Origin: Priapulus caudatus
Taxonomy: Eukaryota > Priapulida > Priapulimorpha > Priapulimorphida > Priapulidae
Assembly: GCF_000485595.1 (NCBI RefSeq)
Contig: NW_014577080.1
Location: forward strand, 437,758 to 486,852
DNA: 49,095 bases
Direction of reading: 5' to 3'
A model generated the notes under the pieces. The model did not search any database, was not told where the DNA came from, and was given only the letters and a program-made list of their open reading frames with translations. The stretch's first letter is position 1. The number at the start of each line of letters is the position of its first letter. This document shows positions 35,759-49,041 of the stretch, in pieces. The translations under genes were made by a program, and so were the position numbers.

Positions 35759-36881
35759 TACAAGATTCCGCATACGACGAACATTTTGATGTCGAATTCG
35801 TAACCTCACAAACTAAATCACGGCAGATGTAGATTAAACATGTAGCCTCTAAGACGGCAGATGTAGCCTCTAAATAATGGCAGATGTAATCTCTAATCGT
35901 CTACGTTAATAACGGCAGATGTACAGCCGCAATGAGTAACCGCACGAGGCATTTTTTCGAAATTAAGGGACAATGCCTGTTGCTACAAGTGTACGCCGTT
36001 ATTCCGTGACCATTGTTAAACACTGCCTTATATAGCACCCGACGTAAATCACCGATTATAACTCTACGAGTATCACCCGAGTTTCTCCGTCATCGAGTTT
36101 TCTCTAAAATGAAACCGACGACTATATCGCCAGTCGACTCTAAATTGATCCGATGACGTTCTTCGCGACAAGCTTTGCACTCCGCATCTTTTAGCGTGTC
36201 ACGATCATGCCAACGAGCATTGTAAGCGCTAGAGAGCTTTTAGACAGACGAATGGATTTCGGTTTTACTGATCGGTTTTTAACTCGTCTTTAGGAGAAGA
36301 TTTGCATCGTGTAGACACGTTCCAGGCATGAATAGCTAGATAATGATCGATTCTCACGGCGCAGTACTAGTCTATTAATGTATGAAATCTGCATAGAGAT
36401 TCGGTTAAATACATTTCCATGCGTGATTGTGTCGAAATATAGTATTGCAAGCATTCACTCAAAACATTATACCATGTCGATGGCATGAAAGAATACAGAG
36501 TTACTTCAATATATGGACAAGTTAAGTATAGTGCGGGTATTGGCGACTATATAATGAAGTCTTGCGCAGGGAGCAAGGGGGCCTTGCTATTTGCATAATT
36601 ATCAAGACGTGTGCTTTGATGTTGATCACACTACGATGGGCATCCTCACGTTAATGCAGTACAGGGACAAGAGCTAAAATCACGATGATGATATAATATT
36701 AACACGATCTTCGTATGCTCATTTGTGATGCTAATTAGGTGTGTATTTGCAAATTTCAATTAGGAAATTAGCAATTAAGTTAATTAGATTTCGTTTAATC
36801 AGGATATATAGCATATCTCTGATGATGAACAGTCTTTACTGTCAACGCCAATAGAGTTGAGATCAATTGATCGATCGATTG
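35759..36881. other. Gene-free intronic stretch with CGGCAGATGTA repeats
   Basis: CGGCAGATGTA or GGCAGATGTA appears four times between 35821 and 35930 with CCTCTAA spacers, a short degenerate array. Nothing else is recognised. Confidence 0.55.
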
Positions 36882-37826
36882 ACGGATAGATGGATTGACA
36901 GATAGATGGATGTATGTATGTATGTATGTATGTATGGATGGATGGATGGATGGATGGATGGATGGATGGATGGATGGATGGATGGATGGATGGATGGATG
37001 GATGGATGGTATGGATGGGATGGATTGGATGGCCTGGATGGATGGATGGATGGATGGATGGATGGATGGAGCGGATGGATGAATAGATGAATGGATGGAT
37101 TGGATGGATGGATGGATGGATGGATTGGATGGATGGATGATGGATGGGATGGATGGATGGGGGTGGATGGATGGATGGATGGATGGATGGATGGATGGAA
37201 TGGATTGGATGGATGGAATGGATGGAATGGATGGATGGATGGATGGATGGAAGGATGGATGGATGGATGGATGGAGGTATGGAGATTGGATGGATGGGTA
37301 TGGATTGGATGGATGGATGGATGGATGATGGAGGATGGATGGATGATGGATGATGACTGGATGGATGGATGGATGGATGGATTGTGGGCGGATACGGTCG
37401 GAACGAATGGTGAGGGATTACGGAATAAGGCGGGGATGGATGTGAGGGATGATGGATGGAATGGATGGATGGATGGAGGATGGATGGTATGGATGGATTG
37501 GATGGATGGATGGATGGATGGATGGATGGTGGATTTGGATGGATGGGATGGATGGATGGATGGATGGATAGATGGATGGATGGATGGATGAGATTGGATG
37601 GATGGATGGATGGATGGATAGATGGATGGATGGATGGATGGATGATTGGACGGAAAGAACCGGGGCGGGCGGACGAACGACGACGGACGAACTGACGACC
37701 GGACCGCGAACAGACGGATGATGGCTGGATGGATGGATGAATGGGTGGGCTTGGATGGATGTTGGAATGGAGTAGATGAATAGGTGGTTGGATGGATATA
37801 TGAACGGATGGATGAATGGGTGGGTA
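36882..37826. repeat. (GGAT)n tetranucleotide satellite, ~0.95 kb
   Basis: GGAT units dominate, with a TGTA variant block at about 36910-36935 and many single-base slips (GGAAT, GGATT, GGGAT) that change register. A unique-looking GC-rich island lies at about 37647-37715. The 378-codon minus-strand frame (HPSIHPS repeats) is a translation of this satellite. Confidence 0.97.
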
Positions 37827-38350
37827 GAACAGTATTTTGAAAATGGAGTGTAATATTCGTGTGGCAATCTAATGTGCACTTGAAGTTAAATTGTGCATAA
37901 TTTATTAGGGTCGCAATTATCATTTCAAGAAGCACATGAACTTTGCATATAAATAATGGAGTGACTATACGCCATCAACATACTTACGTAGACACGTATG
38001 CATGCGTACATTATCAATTCATCAGCGCTAGCTCAGATACTTGGACCTTTCGATTGAATCTCTCGTGTACATATACCCCCGTGACATTATTTACATATTG
38101 CGAATACCTCAAATTGTATCTCAGGGTGAGACCCTTGCTACATTTGGGTGGCCATATCGCGTAACTATCAAGCGTACACGCTTTTGGGCAGAATAGTATC
38201 ACCGCCATAATGACCTGCCCTGATATGTGGTGTATTACATTAGTGGATCGACTGTATCTGAGAAACAAAGTATACTTATTCTATTCGTCCAGCAATCCTT
38301 TCAGAACTTGTGGGGGCAATCGTCGCATTGTAGTTCGCATGATATTTAAA
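37827..38350. other. Gene-free intronic stretch
   Basis: Overlapping short frames on both strands near 37943-38268 are unrecognised. Confidence 0.5.
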
Positions 38351-38479
38351 TTATATATATATATATATAAATAAATAAATGTATATATATATATATATAT
38401 ATAATTATATATATATTAGAAAATTCTTAATATGCACGATATTCAGTTGTTATAGATAAAAAAAAAGAGAATAATCCGA

Positions 38480-38512
<33 letters not shown>
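38351..38512. repeat. Paired (TA)n tracts with ATAA units
   Basis: TA tracts at 38351-38418, including (ATAA)3, and at 38481-38512 are separated by about 60 bp. Confidence 0.95.
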
Positions 38513-38514
<2 letters not shown>

Positions 38515-38617
38515 ACATACTCAGTTTCCTGGTGCGGATAATTCGTAATCAGCAAGCTATTATTATGTAGCTCTCTACTGTCTAGGTAGCTCCTAAAGTT
38601 AGTTAGTAGTAAAGTTA

Positions 38618-38645
38618 AGTAGTAGTAGTAGTAGTAGTAGTAGTA
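38618..38645. repeat. (AGT)n microsatellite
   Basis: Nine AGT units, inside a wider AAAGTTAGTTAGT-type degenerate stretch. Confidence 0.93.
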
Positions 38646-41600
38646 AAGTAAAGTTAGTAGGATATCCTTAACTATTTCCTGATAGTCAGATATCACTTAG
38701 GCTAAGACAGAAAGCGGACAAATATCTAATGACATATAATCAGTGAAATGTTTTCCATAGCTGGATTGGGATTTTGATGAGACTACGCGGTCTTATGCAG
38801 GCAATGTTGGTTCTTTGCAAAGACAACCGTCGTCGCAGCGTTTAATTCTGCTTCTCTTCGCTTTACTTACTACGAGCGTGAATTTAGTCCGTGACGGAGT
38901 CCTATACGACTGTCGTAATGCAATAAACCCCTTACGTAGCCATTACGATTCGAGTTGAAACGTCGCACGCATTGATTCTCATCCGGCCTCGCAATTCTCC
39001 CGACAGCCACATGGTGGAACGTGGCAGGACGTCACAATGGCGTTCCACGTTAGATCCGTATTTTTTTTTACCATGCAGAGTAAATTATTCTCAAATTATT
39101 CGCTAATTAAAACTTCTGTTCTAACTATGCATTATTTAGCGTCCGCGCTGCGTTTCTTGTGGGTACGTTTTCGCCACGCCGTTTGACGTTTGTTCGATTA
39201 CACGGGAAATAATTTGCCGCCAATATGTTTGCCTTTAAAGTTTTAACTTAACTGCATTCTCGCGTACGGTATTCGTCCCTTGATTTCAATTTCACGCAGA
39301 CACAATTATCATTCACAATTTCCTTCTTTACTTGTCTCCTTTCACAAACATGGAGCGTCTACTTCTCCGTGATTTTTGGTTTCCCCGAGGACACATTTAA
39401 GAGCGAAAATAATTAGGTTGCAATTGCAATAATTTCTGCTTAGCATTCAGGCGGCTGTTGCCAGCTGCGCGGCTTTCTATGATTGCAGACAATAACGCCG
39501 AGTTCGCCCTAAAGTCTTACGATTCTGTACCTGTTCTCGAGATATAACGGGGGAATCACTTTACCAGAATAACGCAATCAATTTGATAACGTCACGAACG
39601 AAGTAAGCCCCTGCGCAATCATTACGACACGGCCGTTAGGTTGTTGTTCATTGAATTTGGTCGGTGCGATGAGAGGATATGATGAGAGTGTGTGGGAGAC
39701 TTTATTTATTTAGTTAGCTACGTCTCGCCGTGTGGCACTAGAACATTATCTTGTTCTGCGAACAGTAATTGGGCTGCCAATTATGGAGAGGGTTGCCATG
39801 TCGTAATCACCAATTTTTTGCCTTCCTGCGTAGAGCGGGTTGATTGCAGTATTCTGGTCGTTTAAATGACCAAAACCAATTAAATGATAGTTTGTGTGGA
39901 GCGCCAAGCAGTACGGTAAGTGATATCCACAGTAAACGAAATGTTTCAGTGAACAAAATTCAATTGTTTTCACTCTTTTTTTAATGGACGGAAGGCTGGT
40001 TAGGTATAGTGATTCTTATATACCGAATTCCTCTTCAATTGAATGTTATTTGTACTTATTTTTCATTTTATTTTACTGATGCTTATTATACTAATTCGTT
40101 TAACCTTGTATCACAGACTGTGCACACTGTACTAACCTAGTATTGTCATTAGACGTGGTCCGAAATCGCTCTTGAAATCGAGTCACTATATTAAGATAGG
40201 TATTAAATAAAGACTAAAACTAAAACTTTAAAACTATCACTACTAAATTTCCTTTACCGCTACATGTTGTAAAGGTAGGTACAACATAATCAGATGTAGA
40301 TATCATACTAAAATATGGGATTCACGACTGCTGAGTTCCTACTGTATTAATTGCTGTTGAATTTGGATTTCATACCTGTCTCAGTAACGATGTCATGAGT
40401 CCATGTGGCAGGCATTATCTAGGAACTAAAGCCTATGATGCGCCCAAATGAATTTCGCAAATCTCATTAACTTCCGTCTGCTCCAAAAATGATGATTTAA
40501 TTATCGACTCAATTATTTAAAATTATAGATTCTGGTTAACTATTTATACCACATTACACGTTTTCATACAACTCGATTATCAGCTAGCACAATCTATGAA
40601 ACATTCAGACGAGAAAATCTGAGGTAATTGAATTTCGCCTGTATACGATTTTCGTCAAGTAGGTTAGTTTAAGCATTGCATAAGGAGCCTATAGCGCTCG
40701 TCATTTTTAAAATATTATTGCCCGGATTTAACAACATAGCATTTATCCTCTCCCATATGGCATGTCACATCGCTATTTATTATCAAGAGGATCGTCGCTG
40801 AATGTCTTTATATTACCATATATACCATATATTACCTTGTGTCCATATATTTTATCGTCTGACAAACATTCGTGGCGATGAGGATCCATTTTTAACAGGA
40901 AGGTCATGCATTATTGCACTTGGATCTGCCTTCGCCTGTGTATATTACCAGCTGTGTAATAGCGCTGTTGTAATCCATTTGGGAATCTCGTGTAAGAACG
41001 TTGTCTCAATTCACACGCGCACTGCTTCGGCAATGTTCGGGTTGCTGCTCGTAAATATTCGGGATGACATCGGCACAAAGACGTTAGGTCAAAACTAAGG
41101 CCATCAGATGTCCATTTCAGCGACGGTCAAGTTTCGAACAAAACCCTAAAAATGTTTTTTTCAAAGCCTTCTCAATCGCCGACTAGCTAGTGGTTAGAGT
41201 TAATCAACAGTGATGGCGTTAAGAAAATAGATTAGCTTCGTGCGCGGCATCTAGAGGGAGTCGAGTAGCACAGACCGTATCAGTCTTGCGCATTTTCTGC
41301 CGAGGGTCTTTTAGTGAGGAATAAAAATGAATATATTGGGGTTCATAAAAGATACTTGCTTTTTGAGGAAATGCTGTGTCATGCATTCATGCAATCTTGT
41401 CGGCTGAGAAATGCAGTGCGGATAACCATCAATCTGCAATTCTATCCAAGAAACCAACGGCTCAAAAGAGCAAAGGCACTGACCAAACCAAACTGCCGGG
41501 GTTGGCTGCATGTATATGCGAGTTGTAAGCTATATATAATAACTATTCGAAGAATATTCGGGTCACGGTGTCGACGATGGTCGAGTTTCTCGTCTCGTCG

Positions 41601-41754
41601 CTAGACACATTGCGGCTCTCGTACGTATAGCTGCAATAGCTGCATGCTAACACTGTACGTGGTGGCTCAGGATGCGGGGTAATCTTGTGTATGTATGTAC
41701 GCCGACGCCGAATGTCAGCATGGCAGCTACAGATCAGTGTGTAACGCAATTATA
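38646..41754. other. Gene-free intronic stretch, 3.1 kb
   Basis: Low in repeats compared with the rest of the window. A small imperfect inverted pair (GGTGGAACGTGGC near 39012 and GCGTTCCACGTT near 39040) is present. No exon, RNA gene or mobile element could be supported. Confidence 0.5.
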
Positions 41755-41781
41755 CATACACACACACACACACACACACAC
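41755..41781. repeat. (CA)n microsatellite
   Basis: About 13 CA units. Confidence 0.95.
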
Positions 41782-43910
41782 TACGAGAGGAAATCCGATA
41801 TTGAAAATAGCGTCGTAATGTATGGAAATTACATCTGCGAGCAGTATATACGCTAGGCCCTATAATCGCGCATCTCTTGTCCACTGGTTCTTCATGCATT
41901 CCGCAGCGGTATTTGCGAGTTCATAGATGCATCTCGCAGTGTCTGTCCGCACTTACGTTGACGTCATTATGGTTCTGAGCTCACTTACCGCACTTCGCGT
42001 AATGTGTTTAAGTATTTATATGTAGATGAAACTAAATCATGATCAATATCTAATAGCAACATCTTGCTGTCGTACAGAGGGGTCAGTGACATATTTATCA
42101 ATTAGGATAACAGAAGCTACACTGAGTATAATGCCTTTGACAAAGGGAAGTAATGGTTGTAAGTATAACGTTGATTCGCTTCGTGCCAACACACGCGTAT
42201 GTTCGAAATCGAATTCGCAACCAGTCGCAAAGCTTCCCATAAAATGTTCTGGACTGCAGCGATTGCTTGCACCACCAAACGAGAACGCGCTGCATTGACC
42301 GTGATGACGGTTGTAATACGACCCATAATACCCAATGACTGCGCGCGTTTTCACGACTTGAGTTTCAATTCCGCGGGGCGTTAGAGAGATAAACTGGCAA
42401 ACACGTCACGAGCGATGAATGCAATTTCTCGCCAACGAAACCAGCCATTATTTAGCGCGTCGCCGTTCCTCTGTCATCCGATGTTCAGACTGCGTGCGTG
42501 TGTTGTAATAATCGCCGAGTATTATAATGTCGTGAATAACGGACCGTCGTGCGTACGCACGCTTGGCCGCCTCTAAACGCTGCGCTGCGCTGGCTCTCAT
42601 ATCGTACGCATCGTCCGCTTTGATGTCCGCTTTATTTACAACGCTGCTTGCCACGTGTAGTCAGTCCCCGCGAGGGTTTCCCGTCGTTATACACTGAGAT
42701 GTTCGCCGCCCACGCCGACGCCCGAGCGCATAGCGATGGAAAGCCGCGGAATAACCGACAATGCTGCCACACGACGTGGTAAATAAGGATTCGACGAGAT
42801 CTTGCATTCACGCATTCTTTCCGACTAAAAAGAATCAATAAGAATTTACACCTAAGCCCCGTCTAATATGATTAGGCTCTATAATTGAATGGAGCCTATT
42901 TGCGAAAACTCGGTTGCAATTTTCCGAGCACTGAAGTAGAGAATTCTTCCTGAAAAGCCTGTATATTGCGCGTTAAGTTGTGTACGAATGCACGGCATCG
43001 GGTCGTTTATAATCAGAGCACAACTTTTATTGTCTACTCTAAATGAATGAAGCTACCTACGCCGATTCAAATAAACTCGTAGCGCGGCATGTCGCCGTTT
43101 TGTTGTGGCGCGATTGCAAATGGTCGCAGGTGCAGAACGCGAAAACTCATTTCCTGTTCATATACCGTGTACGTAGCCGTAATACTATAAATGTTTAATC
43201 GAAGAAATCGAAAAGGATGCATTAGCACTCGTGCGATCTTGCGATCATCTCGCCCCTTCTTCTTTTTCAGAGGCTCTTTCTCAACGTACGAATGCAGTCC
43301 GCGCTATCGCGAGTGCACAGGACAATAGTGTGTATAGGCATGCCGCGTCACACGCAGTATACTTATCACGTATTCTCTTACCGCTTATGTTCTCATGTTG
43401 ATTAAAGTCGATAGGACACTCGCTATACACAATTACACAGGATGTGTGGGTCGCAGGCGAAAGAGTGTGGTTTACGCGCTGCGGATGGATATGCACTTAT
43501 GGAAAGCATAGAATATATGACACAGTAAACAAAATATTAGCCGAAGCTATTATATGACCCTGGCATATATATTTCGGTAGCTCGATTCAGCCGACAATAT
43601 TCATCGTCGCGTGAGCGTGTACTTCACCAGCGATAATGGCATCGCAAAATTCCTAATGGTAACATCGCAATATTAGCAGCCGCGTATACGAAACAATACA
43701 GGCGGCTGCACGGGTTGTGCGGCGGTTGCCTCTACACTCCAGACACCACCTACATACAGCATTAGTACGCGAGCGCACGTACTTGACGTTGTGCTGGGCC
43801 ACGCACCGATTCGTTAATTGCGAGCGCGGGCTGTTGCCTTACACAGCAACTGATTACAGAAGACGTCGATCGTGAACTAAAGGCGGTCAAGCGGCCATTT
43901 CTGCCCGGGC
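41782..43910. other. Gene-free intronic stretch
   Basis: Several overlapping frames near 42026-42384 and 42448-42838 on both strands lack recognisable domains. Confidence 0.5.
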
Positions 43911-43920
43911 TTCTTCCTCC

Positions 43921-43961
<41 letters not shown>
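43911..43961. repeat. (CT)n microsatellite
   Basis: A near-pure CT tract with one TTTC interruption. Confidence 0.95.
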
Positions 43962-43964
<3 letters not shown>

Positions 43965-46518
43965 CCGAAGGTCTCCAACCCCAGCTCTTCGGGCGTACTT
44001 AACCGAACAGCTGCGCGTGACCGCGCGTGCTTGGCCCCATGCGTGGTTTCGTGACCAATGCCGACGGTGTTCTCGCGTTATTTGCATTCTCTCGTTTAAT
44101 TAAATCGCTTCGGAGTAGCACGCTCGCTCTTGCCGCCTGCTGTCGAAACCACCTCCCTGCGTTCTCATCGCCTTACCGCGCCTCCATAGACGGGTTCCAG
44201 ACGTCTCCAGCTGCAGGTCGTGGTTGATTATCAACGACTCGCGGAGGACGTCTATAGCGTCTACCTTCAATAATTGCGCGAACACTGATTATTTCTATTT
44301 AAACTACATCGTGATATTAGCAGTAATTCCTCACATTCTATTCAATATCACTTACAGTCGTATTGCGATTTCGTGCAAGTCTAGACTCGTAGAATAGTAA
44401 GTTATTGACCGCGTGATGAGCTAGAGGCAGTGAGGTGCAGGCAAAACTAATCATTACTGAAATGTCGGTAAGCGGTCAGAGGGGGGCTTGTGTGCGGATG
44501 TGACCTTATAATAAGTCGGGTTTATACCTGCAATGGATGCAGTTGAAAGTAACGCAGTACAAGTTAAAATGAAGCACGCAACATTGTGAGCTTTAAGTTC
44601 TAACGACGGCGGGGTTATGGTAATGTTGAATATGGAATGCATCAATTTCCACGATCGAAGGACTTCGTACGAGTAAGTGTGTGGCTATGGTACACCCGAC
44701 AAATATATACGGAATGCACTTAGAATTTTAAACTGATTCACGTAGTGGTAACGTGGGAGATTATGGGTTATCACAGAATTTTCTCGAGAGGAACCGAATC
44801 CATAGCCTTGTTACAAATATCAACTAAATAACTTCTACGCAAGAGAGCATGTCATAGAAACGTCTGACCGTGAACAGCGTGTTCCATTCCTAAATGCACA
44901 GATGTCGCTTCTGAATGCACTGATGTTATGATAGTCGTTCTAGCTCCTACTGCGCCACGTGTACATTCATCGACCTTTACTTTGACGCAAAACTAGAACG
45001 AATTCGAACAGGATGGGAGAAATCTACAGATAGGTGTTCTTGCTTCTCTCGGTTGTAAGTCTGTAGCGCTGCTTTTTTGACTTACTGCTTAGTGTGGAGT
45101 TGCCGACTAAGCTACGAGGCATTAAGCGGGGGTTAAAGCGGGCACGCCAGTTTGTTGCCGCACTTTTCACGGCGCGCTGCAAATTACACGCGCTCTCGGC
45201 TCCTCCATAAATTATGTACGCGCGCGTTTCGCTGAAATGTTACACGTAAAATCAAGTGTTTTTCTCACCGCGCTGGATCCGCGCGCTCAGACTATACGCA
45301 CGTAATATCGACGTACGCGCGTGGATGCGATCTGAAATATTAAAGTATTAAGTTTTACGCGTGAAAAAGCACAAATGCTTTGTCCCGCCGCAAATGTGTT
45401 CTATCCGCTCGTCGGTGCGGCATTTCTCTTCGAATCATGAACGTCACAGACGCGGGCGCGCGCGCTTTCAATCTACGACCAACGCAGAGCGGGACTTAGA
45501 GATTGAAACTAGTTAATAAGCGTGTATGCATGCGACTCGTTGAAGATGGCGAAATACGAAAAGCGTGCTTTCTCAGAACGATCGAATGTTTAAGTTGATT
45601 CTTTGCTGTCTTCTGGAGCCGGTAATCCACCGCACGAGGTTGAGACAGTGATGATAACGCGTTTATTAGCTGCGGTGCGCGTTAGCTCGTCAAAGCGTGA
45701 CTTATATATGTTCGATTACACATAGACGACCGACCAATCCAACTACTATAGACGTCGACCGGTGTTTAATGCGAGCAATAGATTCTAAAACGCGGCTAGA
45801 TGTATTCAAACGTAGTACTCTACGGAAAATATTTCACTTTCTGCGCATTTAAAAATTGACAGTTTGGCGAAAAGCTAAGAAAAACTCCTTTCAAGCGAAA
45901 ATTAATGCACACCAATAAACCACATAGAGACAACTGATAACATTCAACGCATGCCGACACGTTATATATCAGTCTTTCATATTTAAATTTCGACGTATCT
46001 TGCATAATGAATTTCTAGTCAATTATCATACAAATCTTCCTCGTATATCATGTATATTCCTCGTATAGTTGCGGCCATTCGCAGCCCGTTACGTCCCAGA
46101 TACAGAACGCGAGATCACAAGCCACGGGCTCGATTGCGTCTTCTAGATGATAAGAACAAACTAAGTGACGTGCGATACTAAAATCACATTATATGAACGG
46201 GAAACGATACGCCAACTAATTGGACGATTATCTCTGTTGCCGTGAAGCGCAAACGCGGTGCGCGTCCGCGAGGTGGCGCTACACGTATTTCTGCCATTTT
46301 GGATTTTTCGCTGCGAACGACATGCTTGTTTCCTATGCTCGCGCGTGAGGAGAAGATCAGGTCTGCGTGGCGACGACACCCCGTGCTTATTCATTCCTCA
46401 CGGCTAGGCTGAGAGCATCGACGGCTCACTCCGCCCTGCCGCCCGCATTAAAATTCACCCGCTTTCTCACGTTCACTCGCGGCCGCGAATTGTGCGAATT
46501 GCGTGCGTAGATTTATTC
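43962..46518. other. Gene-free intronic stretch
   Basis: CpG-rich patches occur near 45160-45330 and 45440-45470. No supported feature. Confidence 0.5.
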
Positions 46519-46565
<47 letters not shown>

Positions 46566-46651
46566 GCTCGCTTTCCTTTTCCCTCATTCTCGCTCACTGT
46601 CTCTCTCGCACACACACTCTCTCTCGCACTCTGCATCTCTCTCTCTCTCTC
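46519..46651. repeat. (CT)n compound microsatellite
   Basis: A pure CT tract at 46519-46563, then interrupted CTCTCGCACACAC and CT runs to 46651. Confidence 0.95.
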
Positions 46652-46854
46652 TTGGAAAGCAATATGTACTGTAAATATAGTGTATGGCTGACTTGATGAC
46701 CGCAAGGTTCTTTCGCCATACCCGTGCTTTATATTCACAAAGTTATAATTGCTTAATTTTCCCACTGTTTGATTATCCTCGTTTAGCACAAATAAAAATC
46801 TTGAAAAATCACTCGCTCGATCACTCACTTCCTTACTCACGTACTCACACTCAC

Positions 46855-46919
46855 TCATTCACTCTCGCTCTCTCTCACACACACTCTCTGGATCGCTCTC
46901 CCTCTTTCTCTCACCTCTT

Positions 46920-46968
<49 letters not shown>

Positions 46969-46996
46969 CTCGCTCTCTCTCTCTCGCTTTCTCACT
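46855..46996. repeat. (CT)n pyrimidine tract
   Basis: TCACTC-type degenerate sequence leads into a long pure CT tract with TCG interruptions. Confidence 0.95.
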
Positions 46997-47595
46997 CGGG
47001 TTTGGTAATCTGGTCAAAATGGTGAAAGAGTCTGTTCGCACTTCATCGTGTTGCCATCGGCGTGATCCACGATGCATGACGCCGTCGTACATAACTGCGA
47101 GTGAAGCGGCAGAGGCTGGCGTAGGGGGGGGGGGGGCGGCAAATCATTCACTGCACCGTCGCCTGAGAGGATAGGCTCCTACACTGCTATTTCTTTAAAC
47201 CGCTAACGCGACATTCTAGCAGACGAATTCTAAGCGCCCAACGCTCGCGTGTCGGGGTGTATACACGGCAACCGTGCTATCGGGGAAACTGTATGTAGGA
47301 TGTTGTTCGGGCGCTGAATGAATGCAGTTTCACGTGATGCGCACGTCTGCGTCAGCCGCTGCTAGTCAAACCGGTGAAAACCACTCGTGAAAACGCAGTT
47401 GCAATCATTATACGCTCGCTCGTGGCAGGCCTCTGGCTGAATCGAGTAATTCCATTGCGTTGTAATTAAGCAGAATCAAATTCTATCATTGATTTCTATA
47501 CTTGCGTATATAACAGAACGATTTGGTTAGCTAAGCAAACACTTAGCGTCCATCATTACGCGTCATTACACGACCAATAATATGTTTTCGCTGCT
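46997..47595. other. Gene-free intronic stretch with poly-G
   Basis: A 13-base G run lies at 47124-47136. No gene is supported. Confidence 0.55.
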
Positions 47596-47596
47596 A

Positions 47597-47641
<45 letters not shown>
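47596..47641. repeat. (ATT)n microsatellite
   Basis: About 15 perfect ATT units, 165 bp before exon 2. Confidence 0.97.
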
Positions 47642-47805
47642 CGCTCATTTTGTCGGCAGCAGCCGATACCCGGTCGATCCATACGTCTCTAGATGTAGGT
47701 ATTCGGCACGCGTGTGCGCACCTCATCTGCCGTGGCTATATTGTAACGTGATAGTTGTGAGCGTGGCGGCGCCGCCTTTCACAATTGCTTCCATTTATCT
47801 TGCAG

Positions 47806-47921
47806 GGTCTGGACGGGAGAGGCATCCGCAGTTCACTGACCAAATCGATGACGTAATGGTCAAAGAAGGCGACTCGGCCATTTTTCACTGCCATGTTGCT
47901 CATCTTGGGGACAAGTTCAAG
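47806..47921 (+). CDS. Exon 2: first half of an N-terminal Ig domain (wirin/DIP-lachesin-IgLON-like), gene continues off window
   Basis: The exon follows a pyrimidine-rich CTTCCATTTATCTTGCAG acceptor and ends at TTCAAG|GTAAAT. It is 116 nt: two bases completing a Gly codon, then 38 codons. The peptide starts SGRERHPQFTDQIDD, then VMVKEGDSAIFHCHV and AHLGDKFK. This has an I-set/V-set first-half pattern: a lead strand, then EGDSAIFHC carrying the first disulfide Cys of the B strand. The CHVAHLGDKFK segment resembles C-V-HLG---V-W-K of the first Ig domain in DIP, lachesin and related IgLON-type adhesion proteins. The expected Trp and second Cys would be in the next exon, beyond the window. Reading past the donor gives an un-Ig-like tail and a stop at 47990. 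The family is assigned by pattern memory and is less sure than the exon itself. Confidence 0.68.
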
Positions 47922-48497
47922 GTAAATGACACGAAATCGTTACGCACGTCTGCACTAATAACGTATTCTGGCATCAAAAACACAATGTAAATGTGATGTG
48001 AGCACAAGAAGCGTAGACGTATTTTCAGAGCGGCCATTTTGGATATCTCGTTGATACGCCCAAGCAGAGTTGTGTATTAACATCCTGAATAAATGAGACT
48101 GCAGAACACATCAGTTTATCACAGCCACTCGGTAATTCATTCATATTACTAACGTAAGTGGAATTTTTGTTAGACATATAATTGGGCTTTTAATTGGATT
48201 TTTCTCTCACGAGCACTGGTTCTATAGTGTTATAACTATACAGTTAACCATTCAAACGAAACAAGTTATTTAGTCTAGTGCAACGCGCATTTCACTGCAT
48301 CAGAAAAGGGATATAAAAAACTCCAAAGGGGCATAATATCCAATTACGAATTCATCTTGTGCTTCGTTGTAAGGAGAACGTGTATATATTGACTAGTGTG
48401 TGCGCACGGCATGGACACCATTTAACCATTGTAGCCTATGATTATTCTATCCGTGGAATGACTAGCAAATACTTATCGCTTCCCTGCCAATGTGTGC
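47922..48497 (+). other. Start of intron 2, no feature seen
   Basis: Begins with the GTAAAT donor. No exon or element is recognised before the CA-rich repeats. Confidence 0.55.
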
Positions 48498-48668
48498 AGT
48501 CGCACACACTCACGGCCACACACGCGCACGCGCACGCCCACACACACATATAAACGCACATATACACACACGCACATACACACACGCACACATACACACA
48601 CACGCGCATACATACACACACACACACGCGCGCACACACACGCACACTCACACACGCACGCACACGCT
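48498..48668. repeat. CACGCA/CATACA-rich microsatellite
   Basis: Degenerate CA repeat with CG and TA interruptions. All long frames are repeat translations. Confidence 0.95.
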
Positions 48669-48835
48669 ACCTTAGTGTAATCGTGTGCACGCGCGCGTTC
48701 GTGCGTGCGTGCTGGAGATCAAGCGCGCTGTCATATGATAGATGGTACAAATACTCATGCAGTGACTGTATGTAACGCTAAACTAACTGTTGAAAAAGAA
48801 TCGCACATTGACATTTTTGCGAACACAGAGAGAGA

Positions 48836-49041
48836 CATACACATACGCACGCACACTCACAGACACGCACACACACATACACGCAATCTCACACGCAAAC
48901 AAACACGCGCGCACACACACGCACACGCACACACATACACGCAATCTCACACGCAAACAAACACGCGCGCACACACACGCACACGCACACACATACACGC
49001 AATTTCACACGCGCACGCACACACATGCACACGCACAGACA

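Noticed and set aside
36799-37935. 378-codon minus-strand open frame of HPSIHPS repeats
   Set aside because: It is the direct translation of the (GGAT)n satellite; the flanking codons show no domain, and similar frames exist in other registers.
47922-47990. Continuation of the Ig frame beyond the 47921 donor
   Set aside because: The extra 22 residues lack the expected V-x-W pattern and end at a stop, while TTCAAG|GTAAAT is a good splice donor.
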